DNA of 64,000 nt from Arthrobacter_H rhombi. Its GTDB lineage: Bacteria > Actinomycetota > Actinomycetes > Actinomycetales > Micrococcaceae. The position numbers were made by a program, and so were the translations under genes. The stretch is taken from contig NZ_BAAAIV010000005.1 in assembly GCF_039526245.1 (NCBI RefSeq), positions 124,001-188,000 on the forward strand, given 5' to 3'. Position 1 is the first letter of the stretch; every line of letters starts with the position of its first letter. This document shows, in pieces, positions 15,241 to 23,139 of this stretch. Under the pieces are notes generated by a model. The model was not told the origin of the DNA. It saw only the letters and a program-made list of their open reading frames with translations, and ran no database searches.

Positions 15241-17085
15241 TCAGCGGATGCTGAGGTTCCCGTAACCGGTCAAGAGCGGCAGGAGGCCCGCGCTGTTGTT
15301 GATGCCCAGCCGGGCGGACCTCCGGACGGGCCCATGGTCGATGCGCACGTGGAAGTCCACCGGCTTATCGGCAGGGAAGGAGTTCCGCAGGGACGGCGGG
15401 ATGTCGAAGGACCACGTCTGCGGACTTTGGCCACTGGAAGGGACGTCCAGCGTTGCGGCGCCGACGGGTGCCTGCCGGCCCTTGAGAATCAAGGCCACGG
15501 TCGCTTCGGCGGGTACTCCCCGACCACGCAGGGTGAGGTTGATCCCTCCGTCGTCCGCGAAAGCCAGGGCACCGACTGAGAAGGCGGCCTCGGCGATTTG
15601 TTGGCGTCGAGGCGCTTCGGCCCGGGCCGTTTCGAGCTCGCGGGTCCATTCCCTGAAGATCATGGGGCCCGTGTACGACTGTGCCTCCTCGAACGCGGCA
15701 CGGGACATGCGCTCATGGAGGGATTCGTCGGCCAGGAACTCGGCCATGCCGGCGGACATGGCGTCCAGATCGTCGTAGTCGGCCAAGACACCGGAGACAC
15801 CAGGCGTGATGACATCGCGGGGGCCGAAGCTGATGTCGAAGGCCACGGGAACGCAGCCGTGGGCCTTGGCCTCCAGCAGCGCCAAGGGCTGGCCCTCGAA
15901 CTTGCTGCAGAGGATCACCGATCCCGCCTCGTCGAGTCGGCGCGGAACATCGGATACGTATCCGGTGAAGTGGACATGATCCTGGAGGCCCAATTCCCCG
16001 GCCAGAGCTTCAAGTTCGTCACGTTTGGGCCCGTCCCCGATGATGTCCAGGGTTGCGGGTGTGCCGGCCCTCACCAGGGAATCGAGGACGCGGATGGCCT
16101 TGTCGACGTGCTTGTCGGGTGCCAAGCGGCCGACAAACAGCATCTTGTACCGGTCGCGCTCTTCCCACGAGGGATAGGAGGTAGGGCCGTCCACAGGATT
16201 GCTGATGACCGTGATGTTCGAGTTGTCCCCGAGGCGCTCCCGGAATGCTTCGGCCTGCCCGTGGGTCAAGAGGACCATCCGGTCCCAGTCATCTCGATGG
16301 TCGACGATTCCCTGCTGGTTTTTGTTCAGCGGCCCGGTCATCAGGTCATGGCCGGCCTTCACATGGGTGCTGTGCAGGACGGCACTCTTGGTCGCTCCTG
16401 GGTGGTTCCAGCGCCACAACATGGAGGCCATGAACTTGCTGTCGATGACGACGTCCACCTCAAGGTCTCCGACGATTTCGGAGAGCCAATGGCGATAGAA
16501 GACCCCAGCACCCTTGAACTCGCGCGCAGGACGACCGTCGCTGCCGATCAGTTGGAGGACCCGTCGTGCCGCGCCGGCCGGGGTCGTAGACGGCAACTGG
16601 CAGTCCAGCAGGTAAAGGGATCCGTCCTCGCGGTAGTACTCACGACGACGAAGCGTCTCGGTGGCGACGTCTGTGAACTCCCGGACGGACAACGATGGCG
16701 TGTTTGCGCCGCTCGATTCGGAGACAAGGGTCCACTCCAGCTGATCGGTGGCCGTGGCCGTGAAACCGGATGTGCGGGGTTCTCCGTTGCGACTGGAGTA
16801 GTAGAAGTGCACGTTTGCGCTGTCCACCTCGCGCGAGAGCTTGCCGGCGTGCACGGCTGCGGCGACGTGGGCTTCCTGGTCAGGGTCGAAGTGGAAGGTC
16901 ACTACTGCACTCGGCGTGCCCTGGTCCTGGAAAATCGACGCGCGTTTCAGGCACATCGTCGTCATGCCACCGAAGCTCTCTTCGACTGCCCACGTGACCA
17001 TGAGTGCCGGGCGAGGTGAACTTGCAGCTGTGGCCGCGGGGAGATTCCAATGTTTGGCGAGCGGTTCGTTCACAGCATTCGTCAT
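15241..17085 (-). CDS. GT4 glycosyltransferase, TagE/TarM/GtfA-like
   Basis: The 614-residue protein has the build of poly(glycerol- or ribitol-phosphate) glucosyltransferases. An N-terminal beta-rich region (about residues 1-170) leads into the acceptor half of the GT-B fold, with LHSTHV. The donor half follows, with MLFVGRLAPDKHVDKA, IIGDGPKRDELEALA and the E-x7-E motif in SKFEGQPLALLEAKAHG. The last 110 residues form an extra beta-sandwich-like domain. Its start is uncertain: ATG 17085 has GATAAT 9 nt upstream, and ATG 17154 is also possible but would leave only 31 bp for two divergent promoters. The divergent neighbour encodes a glycerophosphotransferase-like enzyme, so decoration of a polyol-phosphate polymer with sugar is the likely job. 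Confidence 0.8.
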   Translation of the reverse strand: MTNAVNEPLAKHWNLPAATAASSPRPALMVTWAVEESFGGMTTMCLKRASIFQDQGTPSAVVTFHFDPDQEAHVAAAVHAGKLSREVDSANVHFYYSSRNGEPRTSGFTATATDQLEWTLVSESSGANTPSLSVREFTDVATETLRRREYYREDGSLYLLDCQLPSTTPAGAARRVLQLIGSDGRPAREFKGAGVFYRHWLSEIVGDLEVDVVIDSKFMASMLWRWNHPGATKSAVLHSTHVKAGHDLMTGPLNKNQQGIVDHRDDWDRMVLLTHGQAEAFRERLGDNSNITVISNPVDGPTSYPSWEERDRYKMLFVGRLAPDKHVDKAIRVLDSLVRAGTPATLDIIGDGPKRDELEALAGELGLQDHVHFTGYVSDVPRRLDEAGSVILCSKFEGQPLALLEAKAHGCVPVAFDISFGPRDVITPGVSGVLADYDDLDAMSAGMAEFLADESLHERMSRAAFEEAQSYTGPMIFREWTRELETARAEAPRRQQIAEAAFSVGALAFADDGGINLTLRGRGVPAEATVALILKGRQAPVGAATLDVPSSGQSPQTWSFDIPPSLRNSFPADKPVDFHVRIDHGPVRRSARLGINNSAGLLPLLTGYGNLSIR

Positions 17086-17185
17086 GGTGTACGTATTATC
17101 CTTACGACGCTCGTTGCCTGCTTTCTCGTTCAGCAGTCTAACTGAGACGTTCATGTGAAGACCTACCAATAGAGGACGGTATCCC

Positions 17186-18475
17186 TTGCCGAGTAGCGAC
17201 GAACTCAAGGCCGCGCTGAGACGTAGGACGCGTCAGGCCGTGGGCAAGGCCAGCCGCCGCCCACAGGTCAAGAAGGCCCTCGTGTGGACGGGCCTGCGGT
17301 CCGGCCGAGCGAATGACAATGAAATGGCCGGAGTCCCGGTCCCGGCGCGAGTGGTGGCGTATTTCGGTGACGGACCCGACAAGCTCTACCAGCTCATCCA
17401 ATGGCTGCCCGTCCTGGAAAACCTGAACCGTGTGGAACCCGTCGTCGTGGTTTTCCGCAAGATGGAATCCTTCCGTGCCGCCAAGAAGCTGACCACCCTG
17501 CCGCGGGTCTTCATCCGGAGATTCTCGGGGCTGATGGGTCTGTATGAGGGCAACGACTTCGAATTGATCCTGTACGTCAACAACGCGATGTCCAACTTCC
17601 AATCGTTGGAGGACCCGAGGCCGGTTCATGTCCACATCAACCACGGCGAAAGCGACAAGCTCTCCATGGTTTCCAACCGGGCCAAGGCCTACGACTTCGT
17701 GTTCGTGGCCGGCCCCGCGGCAGTTGAGCGCCATCAGGCCAGGTTGATCGACTTCAACCTCGACAAGTTGATCACCACGGGTCGCCCGCAGCTGGATATC
17801 GACTTCGCGTCGGAACTGCCATCGAGTGGGTTGCGGACCGTCATGTATGCGCCAACCTGGGAAGGCGAGAACGACGAGAACAACTACACGTCGGTCGACG
17901 TCTACGGGGTCCAGATCGTGGAGAACCTGTTGGCGCTTCCCCAGACCCGCGTGATCTACAAGCCGCACCCCCGCGTCCAGGGGTCGCAGGAACCCGCGAT
18001 GGCGGCCGCGCACACGCGGATCTGCGAGTTGATCGAGGAGGCCGGTGCCGAGCACCAGGTACTGATCGAGGGGAACATTCTCGCCATGTTCGAGAATGTC
18101 GACGTGCTCGTGACCGATATTTCGAGCGTGGGATTGGATTTCCTCTACCTGCACCCCGAAAAGCCGCTGGTTCTGACTGATCGGCGCACGGACCCGGAGG
18201 GGCGGGCCATCGACGCTCCGATTTCGCGGTCGTGCCAGGTCATCGACGAAACCAACGTCGGGTTCTTGGGCCAGGTGCTGGAGTCATGGTTCGCCGATGC
18301 CGAGGGTGTGGTCGACCGCCAAGTCGCGCGTGAACTGTACTTCGACGGCATCCGCCGCGGGGAGTCGACCGAGCGATTCCTCTCCCAAGTTTCGTTCCTC
18401 ATCGAGGACCGGCGGAGCCGACTGTCGAATTACCGTGCGTGGCGGTCCGCCGATGACGGTGGCGAAGAGGTTTAG
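17186..18475 (+). CDS. CDP-glycerol glycerophosphotransferase-family protein (NHGESDK type)
   Basis: The 429-residue soluble or peripheral protein resembles the catalytic half of TagB/TagF/TarL. Family landmarks are VHINHGESDK (where classical members have HGTPLK), TGRPQLD, MYAPTWEGE, YKPHPR and VLVTDISSVGLDFLY. The family uses CDP-polyols to add polyol phosphate to a lipid-linked chain. The N-terminus is basic (RRRTRQAVGKASRR) and may bind the membrane; no transmembrane helix is evident. The start is TTG with GAGGA 9 nt upstream. It is divergent from the TagE-like gene with about 100 bp between, and ends before an inverted repeat in front of leuB. Confidence 0.82.
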   Translation: MPSSDELKAALRRRTRQAVGKASRRPQVKKALVWTGLRSGRANDNEMAGVPVPARVVAYFGDGPDKLYQLIQWLPVLENLNRVEPVVVVFRKMESFRAAKKLTTLPRVFIRRFSGLMGLYEGNDFELILYVNNAMSNFQSLEDPRPVHVHINHGESDKLSMVSNRAKAYDFVFVAGPAAVERHQARLIDFNLDKLITTGRPQLDIDFASELPSSGLRTVMYAPTWEGENDENNYTSVDVYGVQIVENLLALPQTRVIYKPHPRVQGSQEPAMAAAHTRICELIEEAGAEHQVLIEGNILAMFENVDVLVTDISSVGLDFLYLHPEKPLVLTDRRTDPEGRAIDAPISRSCQVIDETNVGFLGQVLESWFADAEGVVDRQVARELYFDGIRRGESTERFLSQVSFLIEDRRSRLSNYRAWRSADDGGEEV

Positions 18476-18484
18476 CCACTTTTC

Positions 18485-18531
18485 GGATGCCGGACACTGT
18501 CTCATATGTCGAGACGGTTTGTCCGGCATCC
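18485..18531. terminator. inverted repeat between the glycerophosphotransferase gene and leuB
   Basis: The 12-bp arms GGATGCCGGACA (18485-18496) and TGTCCGGCATCC (18520-18531) lie 10 bp after the upstream stop. The loop contains the 15-bp leucine operator candidate. It may end the upstream transcript and also fold the operator into a cruciform-like context. Confidence 0.5.
18500..18514. promoter_or_regulatory. candidate LtbR-type operator before leuB
   Basis: TCTCA-N5-CGAGA is nearly identical in arms and spacing to TCTCA-N5-TGAGA at 30633-30647 in front of leuC and the IclR gene. Its end is 5 bp from the proposed leuB -35 box. Confidence 0.6.
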
Positions 18532-18548
18532 GGACGCGGTCCTAATCT
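18519..18548 (+). promoter_or_regulatory. leuB promoter
   Basis: TTGTCC (18519-18524) and TAATCT (18543-18548) are separated by 18 bp. The -10 box ends 7 nt before the leuB ATG, so the transcript should be leaderless. Confidence 0.5.
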
Positions 18549-18555
18549 GGAAAGC

Positions 18556-19614
18556 ATGAACAATGTGATCGATTTGGCCGTCATCCCGGGCGACGGCATT
18601 GGACCGGAAGTCATTGCAGAGGCCATCAAGGTCCTGAAGAAGGCCACGGACGGCGGTGACCGCTCGTTGCGCATCACCGACTACCATCTGGGTGCGCAAC
18701 ATTGGCTGGAAACGGGGGAGGCGCTCACCGAGGAAACGCTGGCGTCACTGCGCCAGCACGACGTCATTCTCTTCGGCGCCGTCGGAGCTGCTCCCGGCGA
18801 TACGCGCATTCCCTCGGGCCTGATCGAGCGCGAGCTGCTGCTCAAGCTGCGTTTCAGCCTCGATCACTACATCAACCTCCGGCCCGCGAAACTCTACGAA
18901 GGAGTTCCGAGTCCCTTGGCGGCTCCCGGGGACATCGACTTCGTCGTCGTCCGTGAAGGCACCGAGGGCCCGTACGTCGGCAACGGTGGTGCCTTGCGGG
19001 TGGGCACCGAACACGAGATCGCCACCGAGGTTTCGGTGAACACCGCCTACGGCGTCGAGCGTGTGGTGCGTGAGGCCTTCCGCCGCGCCGCCGAGCGTCC
19101 GCGCCGTCACGTGACCTTGGTCCACAAGCACAACGTGCTGGTGTATGCCGGCCACCTGTGGCGCCGCACCGTGGAAGCGGTGGCAGTGGACTTCCCCGAC
19201 GTCACCCATGACTACATGCACGTGGACGCCGCCACGATCTACATGACCACAGACCCGGCCCGCTTTGACGTCATCGTCACCGACAACTTGTTCGGCGATA
19301 TCCTGACCGACTTGGCAGGAGCCGTCACCGGAGGCATCGGACTGGCCGCCTCGGGAAACATCAACATGGCAGGCACCGGCCCGTCCATGTTCGAACCCGT
19401 CCACGGGTCTGCCCCCGACATCGCCGGGCAGCAGAAAGCCGACCCCACGGCGGCCATCCTCTCGGCAGCACTCCTGCTTGACCACGTGGGCCTGGCCGAC
19501 GCCGCGCGTCGTGTCGAGGCCGCCGTGGCGAAGGACATCGATTCCCGTGCCGAGCTCACCGATTCCCGCACGACGGCGGAGATCGGCGATGCGATCACGC
19601 TGGCCCTGTCATAA
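18556..19614 (+). CDS. leuB: 3-isopropylmalate dehydrogenase
   Basis: The 352-residue enzyme oxidatively decarboxylates 3-isopropylmalate to 2-ketoisocaproate with NAD in leucine synthesis. Motifs include AVIPGDGIGPEV at the N-terminus, REGTEGPYVGNGG, HKHNVL (catalytic lysine region) and the metal/nucleotide stretch DVIVTDNLFGDILTDLAG followed by GSAPDIAGQ. It has the length and DNLFGDI pattern of IPMDH rather than isocitrate dehydrogenase. The ATG at 18556 directly follows a promoter; an in-frame upstream ATG at 18487 lies within the inverted repeat and is rejected. It precedes ilvE by 69 bp and probably shares control with leuCD through the operator. Confidence 0.96.
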   Translation: MNNVIDLAVIPGDGIGPEVIAEAIKVLKKATDGGDRSLRITDYHLGAQHWLETGEALTEETLASLRQHDVILFGAVGAAPGDTRIPSGLIERELLLKLRFSLDHYINLRPAKLYEGVPSPLAAPGDIDFVVVREGTEGPYVGNGGALRVGTEHEIATEVSVNTAYGVERVVREAFRRAAERPRRHVTLVHKHNVLVYAGHLWRRTVEAVAVDFPDVTHDYMHVDAATIYMTTDPARFDVIVTDNLFGDILTDLAGAVTGGIGLAASGNINMAGTGPSMFEPVHGSAPDIAGQQKADPTAAILSAALLLDHVGLADAARRVEAAVAKDIDSRAELTDSRTTAEIGDAITLALS

Positions 19615-19683
19615 GCTGGGGCTGATAGATCGCCGCACGTGACGAGCGGCACGAAAACTTTGCAGAGGAAGTGCGCAGGCACC

Positions 19684-20775
19684 ATGGAATTCTCCCAACA
19701 GCTCTCCACCACCCCCAAGAGCGCCGAAGAGCGCGCCAAGGTCCTGGCAGATCCCGGGTTTGGCGACTACTTCACCGACCACACCGCAGTCGTGGACTGG
19801 ACCCAGGACGCTTCGGGCAAGGGCACCTGGCACGACGCGCGCATCGAGCCCTATGGCCCGATCATGATGGACCCGGCCGCCGCGGTACTGCACTACGGCC
19901 AGGAGATCTTCGAGGGGCTCAAGGCCTACCGCCACGCCGACGGCAGCGTCTGGACCTTCCGCCCCGAAGCCAATGCCGCCCGGTTCAACGCCTCCGCCCG
20001 CCGGCTGGCCCTGCCGGAACTACCGACCGATGTCTTCATCGATTCCCTCAAGAAGCTGGTCGCGGTCGATGAAGCGTGGGTGCCCTCCGGCGACGGGGAA
20101 GCGCTCTACCTGCGCCCCTTCATGATCGCCACGGAGGCGTTCCTTGGGGTCCGCCCGTCGCGCGAAGTGTCCTACCGGGTCATTGCTTCACCCGCCGGCA
20201 ACTACTTTGGTGGCGAGCTGAAGCCCGTGTCCATCTGGTTGTCCACGAACTACGCACGCGCCGGCCACGGCGGCACGGGTGAAGCCAAGTGCGGTGGCAA
20301 CTACGCCGCATCCCTGGCGGCCCAGATCGAGGCCGAGGCCAACGATTGCAAGCAGGTCCTGTTCCTGGATCCGACCAATGACAATGCCGTGGACGAACTG
20401 GGCGGCATGAACGTCTTCTTCGTCTTCAAGGACGGAACGCTCGTCACCCCCGAGCTCAACGGGAACATCCTCCGCGGCGTGACGCGCTCGTCGGTCCTCG
20501 AACTGGCCCGAGAGCGCGGACTGACGGTCCAGGAGCGGAAGATCACGATCGATGAGTGGCGCCAAGCGGCCCAGGACGGTTCCCTCTCCGAGGTCTTCGC
20601 CTGCGGTACCGCGGCGGTCATCACCCCCATCGGCGAGCTGAAGACCGCAGAGGAATCGATCACTACCCCGGAGGCGCCGGCCGACTCGGTGGCCATGGGG
20701 ATCCGTACGCAGTTGCTGGGAATCCAGACCGGTGCCGTCGAGGACTCTCGCGGCTGGCTGACGCGGCTGGTCTAA
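19684..20775 (+). CDS. ilvE: branched-chain amino acid aminotransferase
   Basis: The PLP enzyme catalyses the last step of leucine, isoleucine and valine synthesis. The 363-residue protein is a fold-type IV class member: GQEIFEGLKAYRH near residue 75, YLRPFMIAT, KCGGNYAASL containing the PLP-binding lysine, ELGGMNVFFVF and SEVFACGTAAVITPIG. ATG 19684 is chosen; it fits the family N-terminus (EFSQQLSTTP), whereas the in-frame GTG at 19639 has no ribosome site. It lies downstream of leuB in the same direction and is closed by a 13-bp stem terminator. Confidence 0.96.
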   Translation: MEFSQQLSTTPKSAEERAKVLADPGFGDYFTDHTAVVDWTQDASGKGTWHDARIEPYGPIMMDPAAAVLHYGQEIFEGLKAYRHADGSVWTFRPEANAARFNASARRLALPELPTDVFIDSLKKLVAVDEAWVPSGDGEALYLRPFMIATEAFLGVRPSREVSYRVIASPAGNYFGGELKPVSIWLSTNYARAGHGGTGEAKCGGNYAASLAAQIEAEANDCKQVLFLDPTNDNAVDELGGMNVFFVFKDGTLVTPELNGNILRGVTRSSVLELARERGLTVQERKITIDEWRQAAQDGSLSEVFACGTAAVITPIGELKTAEESITTPEAPADSVAMGIRTQLLGIQTGAVEDSRGWLTRLV

Positions 20776-20791
20776 CACCGACCGAATCACT

Positions 20792-20832
20792 GGCGCTGGC
20801 CGGCTTGCCTTCACGGCGGGCCGGCCAGCGCC
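20792..20832 (+). terminator. ilvE terminator
   Basis: A perfect 13-bp stem, GGCGCTGGCCGGC (20792-20804) with its complement at 20820-20832 and a 15-nt loop, begins 16 bp after the ilvE stop. Confidence 0.65.
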
Positions 20833-20871
20833 ATCTCCGCAACCGGATGCGGCATTTGGGCCCGGACATCC

Positions 20872-20877
20872 TAAAGT
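20872..20877 (+). promoter_or_regulatory. -10 box TAAAGT for galE
   Basis: TAAAGT ends 7 nt before the ATG at 20885. This favours that ATG over the in-frame GTG at 20879. Confidence 0.5.
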
Positions 20878-20884
20878 TGTGACC

Positions 20885-22012
20885 ATGCGCATTCTTGTGA
20901 CCGGCGGTGCCGGATATATCGGATCCCACACCGTCCTCCTGCTCCTGGAAGAGGGACACGAGGTCCACGTCCTGGACAACTACTCGAACTCCTCGCCCGA
21001 GTCGCTCCGCCGAGTTGCCGAGCTGACTGGAAAACACGCCACCGTCCATGTTGCCGACCTCTTGGACGAGGCCGCGCTCGGCCGTGCCCTGGACGCGAGC
21101 GGTGCCGAAGCCGTGATCCACTTCGCGGGGCTCAAGGCCGTGGGGGAGTCGGTGGCGCAGCCACTGGCCTACTACCGCAACAACGTGGTGGGTACGCTGA
21201 ACCTGCTCGAAGCCATGGACGCGCGTGGAATTCGCACGCTGGTGTTCAGCTCCTCGGCCACCGTCTACGGCGATAGCCAGAAGCTGCCCTTGACCGAGGA
21301 CCAGCCGCTGTCGGCCACCAACCCGTATGGGCAGACCAAACTTCAAATCGAACTCATCCTCGATGATCTAGCCGCCTCGGACGCACGATGGAACATCGCC
21401 AAGCTGCGCTATTTCAACCCTGTCGGTGCCCACGAATCCGGCCGCATTGGCGAAGACCCGCAGGGCATCCCCAACAACCTCATGCCCTTCGTTGCGCAGG
21501 TGGCCGTGGGGCGCCGGGAAAAGGTCAACGTCTTCGGCGACGACTACAACACGCCGGACGGGACCGGCGTCCGCGACTACATCCATGTTCTCGATCTGGG
21601 GGCCGGGCACCTGGCAGCCCTGGAGTACCTTCTGGACCACGGCGGCCTCCACGCATGGAACCTGGGGACCGGGAACGGTTCCTCCGTTCTGGAGGTCATT
21701 GCTGCCTTTGAACGTGCGGCCGGCAAGCCCATCGCCCACGAAATCGTCGACCGTCGCCCGGGTGACGTCGCGGCCTCCTATGCCGATCCGACCCGGGCCC
21801 GCGAGGACATCGGTTGGAAGGCCGAACGAGGGTTGGAGGAAATGGTGACCGATATGTGGCGCTGGCAGTCCAATAACCCGCAGGGGTTCCCGGAGGAGCC
21901 AGAGGCAACGCAGCCGGTCGAGGACGAGGATCTGCCGGGCGCTGAGGAGCGAGGCGCGGTGAATGCATCGAATCAGCGCGAACGGGAAGCCGACGGTCGC
22001 AGGACGCGGTAG
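20885..22012 (+). CDS. galE: UDP-glucose 4-epimerase
   Basis: The enzyme interconverts UDP-glucose and UDP-galactose with tightly bound NAD. The 375-residue protein is an extended SDR: the dinucleotide motif TGGAGYIGSH at the N-terminus, VIHFAGLKAVGES, the catalytic serine in FSSSATVYGD, the YxxxK motif in NPYGQTK and RDYIHVLDL. The last 45 residues are an acidic then basic tail (PEEPEATQPVEDEDLP...) not needed for the fold. With galU at 47022 it can supply activated hexoses for the wall glycopolymer genes in this window. It appears to be transcribed on its own. Confidence 0.95.
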   Translation: MRILVTGGAGYIGSHTVLLLLEEGHEVHVLDNYSNSSPESLRRVAELTGKHATVHVADLLDEAALGRALDASGAEAVIHFAGLKAVGESVAQPLAYYRNNVVGTLNLLEAMDARGIRTLVFSSSATVYGDSQKLPLTEDQPLSATNPYGQTKLQIELILDDLAASDARWNIAKLRYFNPVGAHESGRIGEDPQGIPNNLMPFVAQVAVGRREKVNVFGDDYNTPDGTGVRDYIHVLDLGAGHLAALEYLLDHGGLHAWNLGTGNGSSVLEVIAAFERAAGKPIAHEIVDRRPGDVAASYADPTRAREDIGWKAERGLEEMVTDMWRWQSNNPQGFPEEPEATQPVEDEDLPGAEERGAVNASNQREREADGRRTR

Positions 22013-22047
22013 CCGCCGACCGATCGCGGGGCGAGCAGTTCGTCTAC

Positions 22048-22053
22048 TAGGCT
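22048..22053 (+). promoter_or_regulatory. -10 box TAGGCT for the FAH-family gene
   Basis: TAGGCT ends 7 nt before the ATG at 22061, and no Shine-Dalgarno sequence is present: a leaderless candidate. Confidence 0.5.
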
Positions 22054-22060
22054 GTAGCCC

Positions 22061-22822
22061 ATGCGTATTGCTCGGTTTGTTCTAGACAATGACCCCATGT
22101 ATGGCGTAGTTGACGGCGAGGAGGTTGCCGTGATCTCCGGTGATCCCTTCTTCCAGGGGATCCAGCCCACGGGGGCGCGCCACCGGCTCGAGGATGTCCG
22201 CCTGCTGGCGCCCATCATCCCGCGGTCCAAGGTCGTGTGCTTCGGACGCACCTATGCCGAACATGCCAAGGAACTCGGTAACGAGGTCCCGGTGGCGCCA
22301 TTGATGTTCCTGAAGCCCAACACGGCGGTGGTGGGGCCGGGGGATCCGATCACCCTCCCGGCGTTCTCCGAGGAGATCTCCTACGAAGCGGAACTCGCAG
22401 TTGTCATCGGACGTATCTGCAAGGACGTTCCTGCGGAAAAGGCAGGCGACGTTATCTTCGGCTACACGTGTGCCAATGACCTGACGGCACGGGACGCGCA
22501 ACGGACGGACAACCAGTGGGCCCGGGCCAAGGGCTGGGATGGCTCCTGCCCCATCGGCCCGTGGATCGAAACCGAGCTGGACGTCGAGGACGTACGAATC
22601 CAAGGACGCCTGGACGGCGAGACGGTCCAGGATGGCGACACGTCGCTGATGGTCTGGAGCGTCGCGGAACTGGTGTCCTACGCGTCCCAGGCCTTTACCC
22701 TGCTTCCCGGTGATGTCTTGCTGACCGGTACCCCTGCAGGTGTCGGACTGCTTCGGGAAGGGCAGCGCTACGACGTCGAAATCGAGGGCATCGGGACCCT
22801 GACGAACACTTTCCGACGTTAG
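22061..22822 (+). CDS. fumarylacetoacetate hydrolase-family protein
   Basis: The 253-residue protein has the FAH fold. CFGRTYAEHAKELG, LMFLKPNTAVVGPGDPI, the metal ligands in SYEAELAVVIGR (E-x-E) and YTCANDLTARDAQ are all present, as is LTGTPAGVG near the C-terminus. The family includes acylpyruvases, oxaloacetate decarboxylases and 2-hydroxyhepta-2,4-diene-1,7-dioate isomerases. Sequence alone does not choose among these. Its position just before gltX is a conserved actinobacterial arrangement and argues for a housekeeping repair or acylpyruvase role rather than an aromatic-degradation gene. Confidence 0.88.
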   Translation: MRIARFVLDNDPMYGVVDGEEVAVISGDPFFQGIQPTGARHRLEDVRLLAPIIPRSKVVCFGRTYAEHAKELGNEVPVAPLMFLKPNTAVVGPGDPITLPAFSEEISYEAELAVVIGRICKDVPAEKAGDVIFGYTCANDLTARDAQRTDNQWARAKGWDGSCPIGPWIETELDVEDVRIQGRLDGETVQDGDTSLMVWSVAELVSYASQAFTLLPGDVLLTGTPAGVGLLREGQRYDVEIEGIGTLTNTFRR

Positions 22823-22829
22823 GACCGGC

Positions 22830-23105
22830 GTGTACGGAAAGCGCCGGGTTGGACGCACGATGCGCGAGGCCATGACCGATGTCCAGCGCACCAGGGCCGC
22901 CCGGCCCCGATGGCAGAAGCGGCTGACCACCCTGTGGGGCATTGCCTGGGCGCTGGCCATTTGCTCGCGGATTTCCTACCGCATGCACTGGCCGGTTCCG
23001 ATGACTGCCACCTTGCTCGCGGTGGCCATCATTCTGGCCGTCGCCTTGCTCGTCCGTCGCATTGTGGCTGCCGTGCGCGGACAGCGGAAGAGCAACGCAG
23101 ACTGA
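22830..23105 (+). CDS. small membrane protein of unknown function
   Basis: The 91-residue protein has a basic N-terminal third (KRRVGRTMREAM..., RTRAARPRWQKR), then two hydrophobic segments (about residues 36-50 and 56-77), and a basic tail (RRIVAAVRGQRK). No family is recognised. GTG 22830 is preceded by AGGA (22821-22824), which overlaps the stop codon of the FAH-family gene. It is thus co-transcribed with that gene, and gltX follows 34 bp downstream. An ATG at 22860 is a possible alternative start. Confidence 0.6.
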   Translation: MYGKRRVGRTMREAMTDVQRTRAARPRWQKRLTTLWGIAWALAICSRISYRMHWPVPMTATLLAVAIILAVALLVRRIVAAVRGQRKSNAD

Positions 23106-23139
23106 CCGTAACGACGGGCGTATTAGGATGGGAGTCATC

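Noticed and set aside
13375..15579. Long + strand open frame of about 730 codons opposite the two-component genes
   Set aside because: It mirrors the kinase and regulator genes in a GC-rich genome. Its composition (Gly, Gln, Asp, Arg, His rich) has no domain, and the - strand genes have full motifs.
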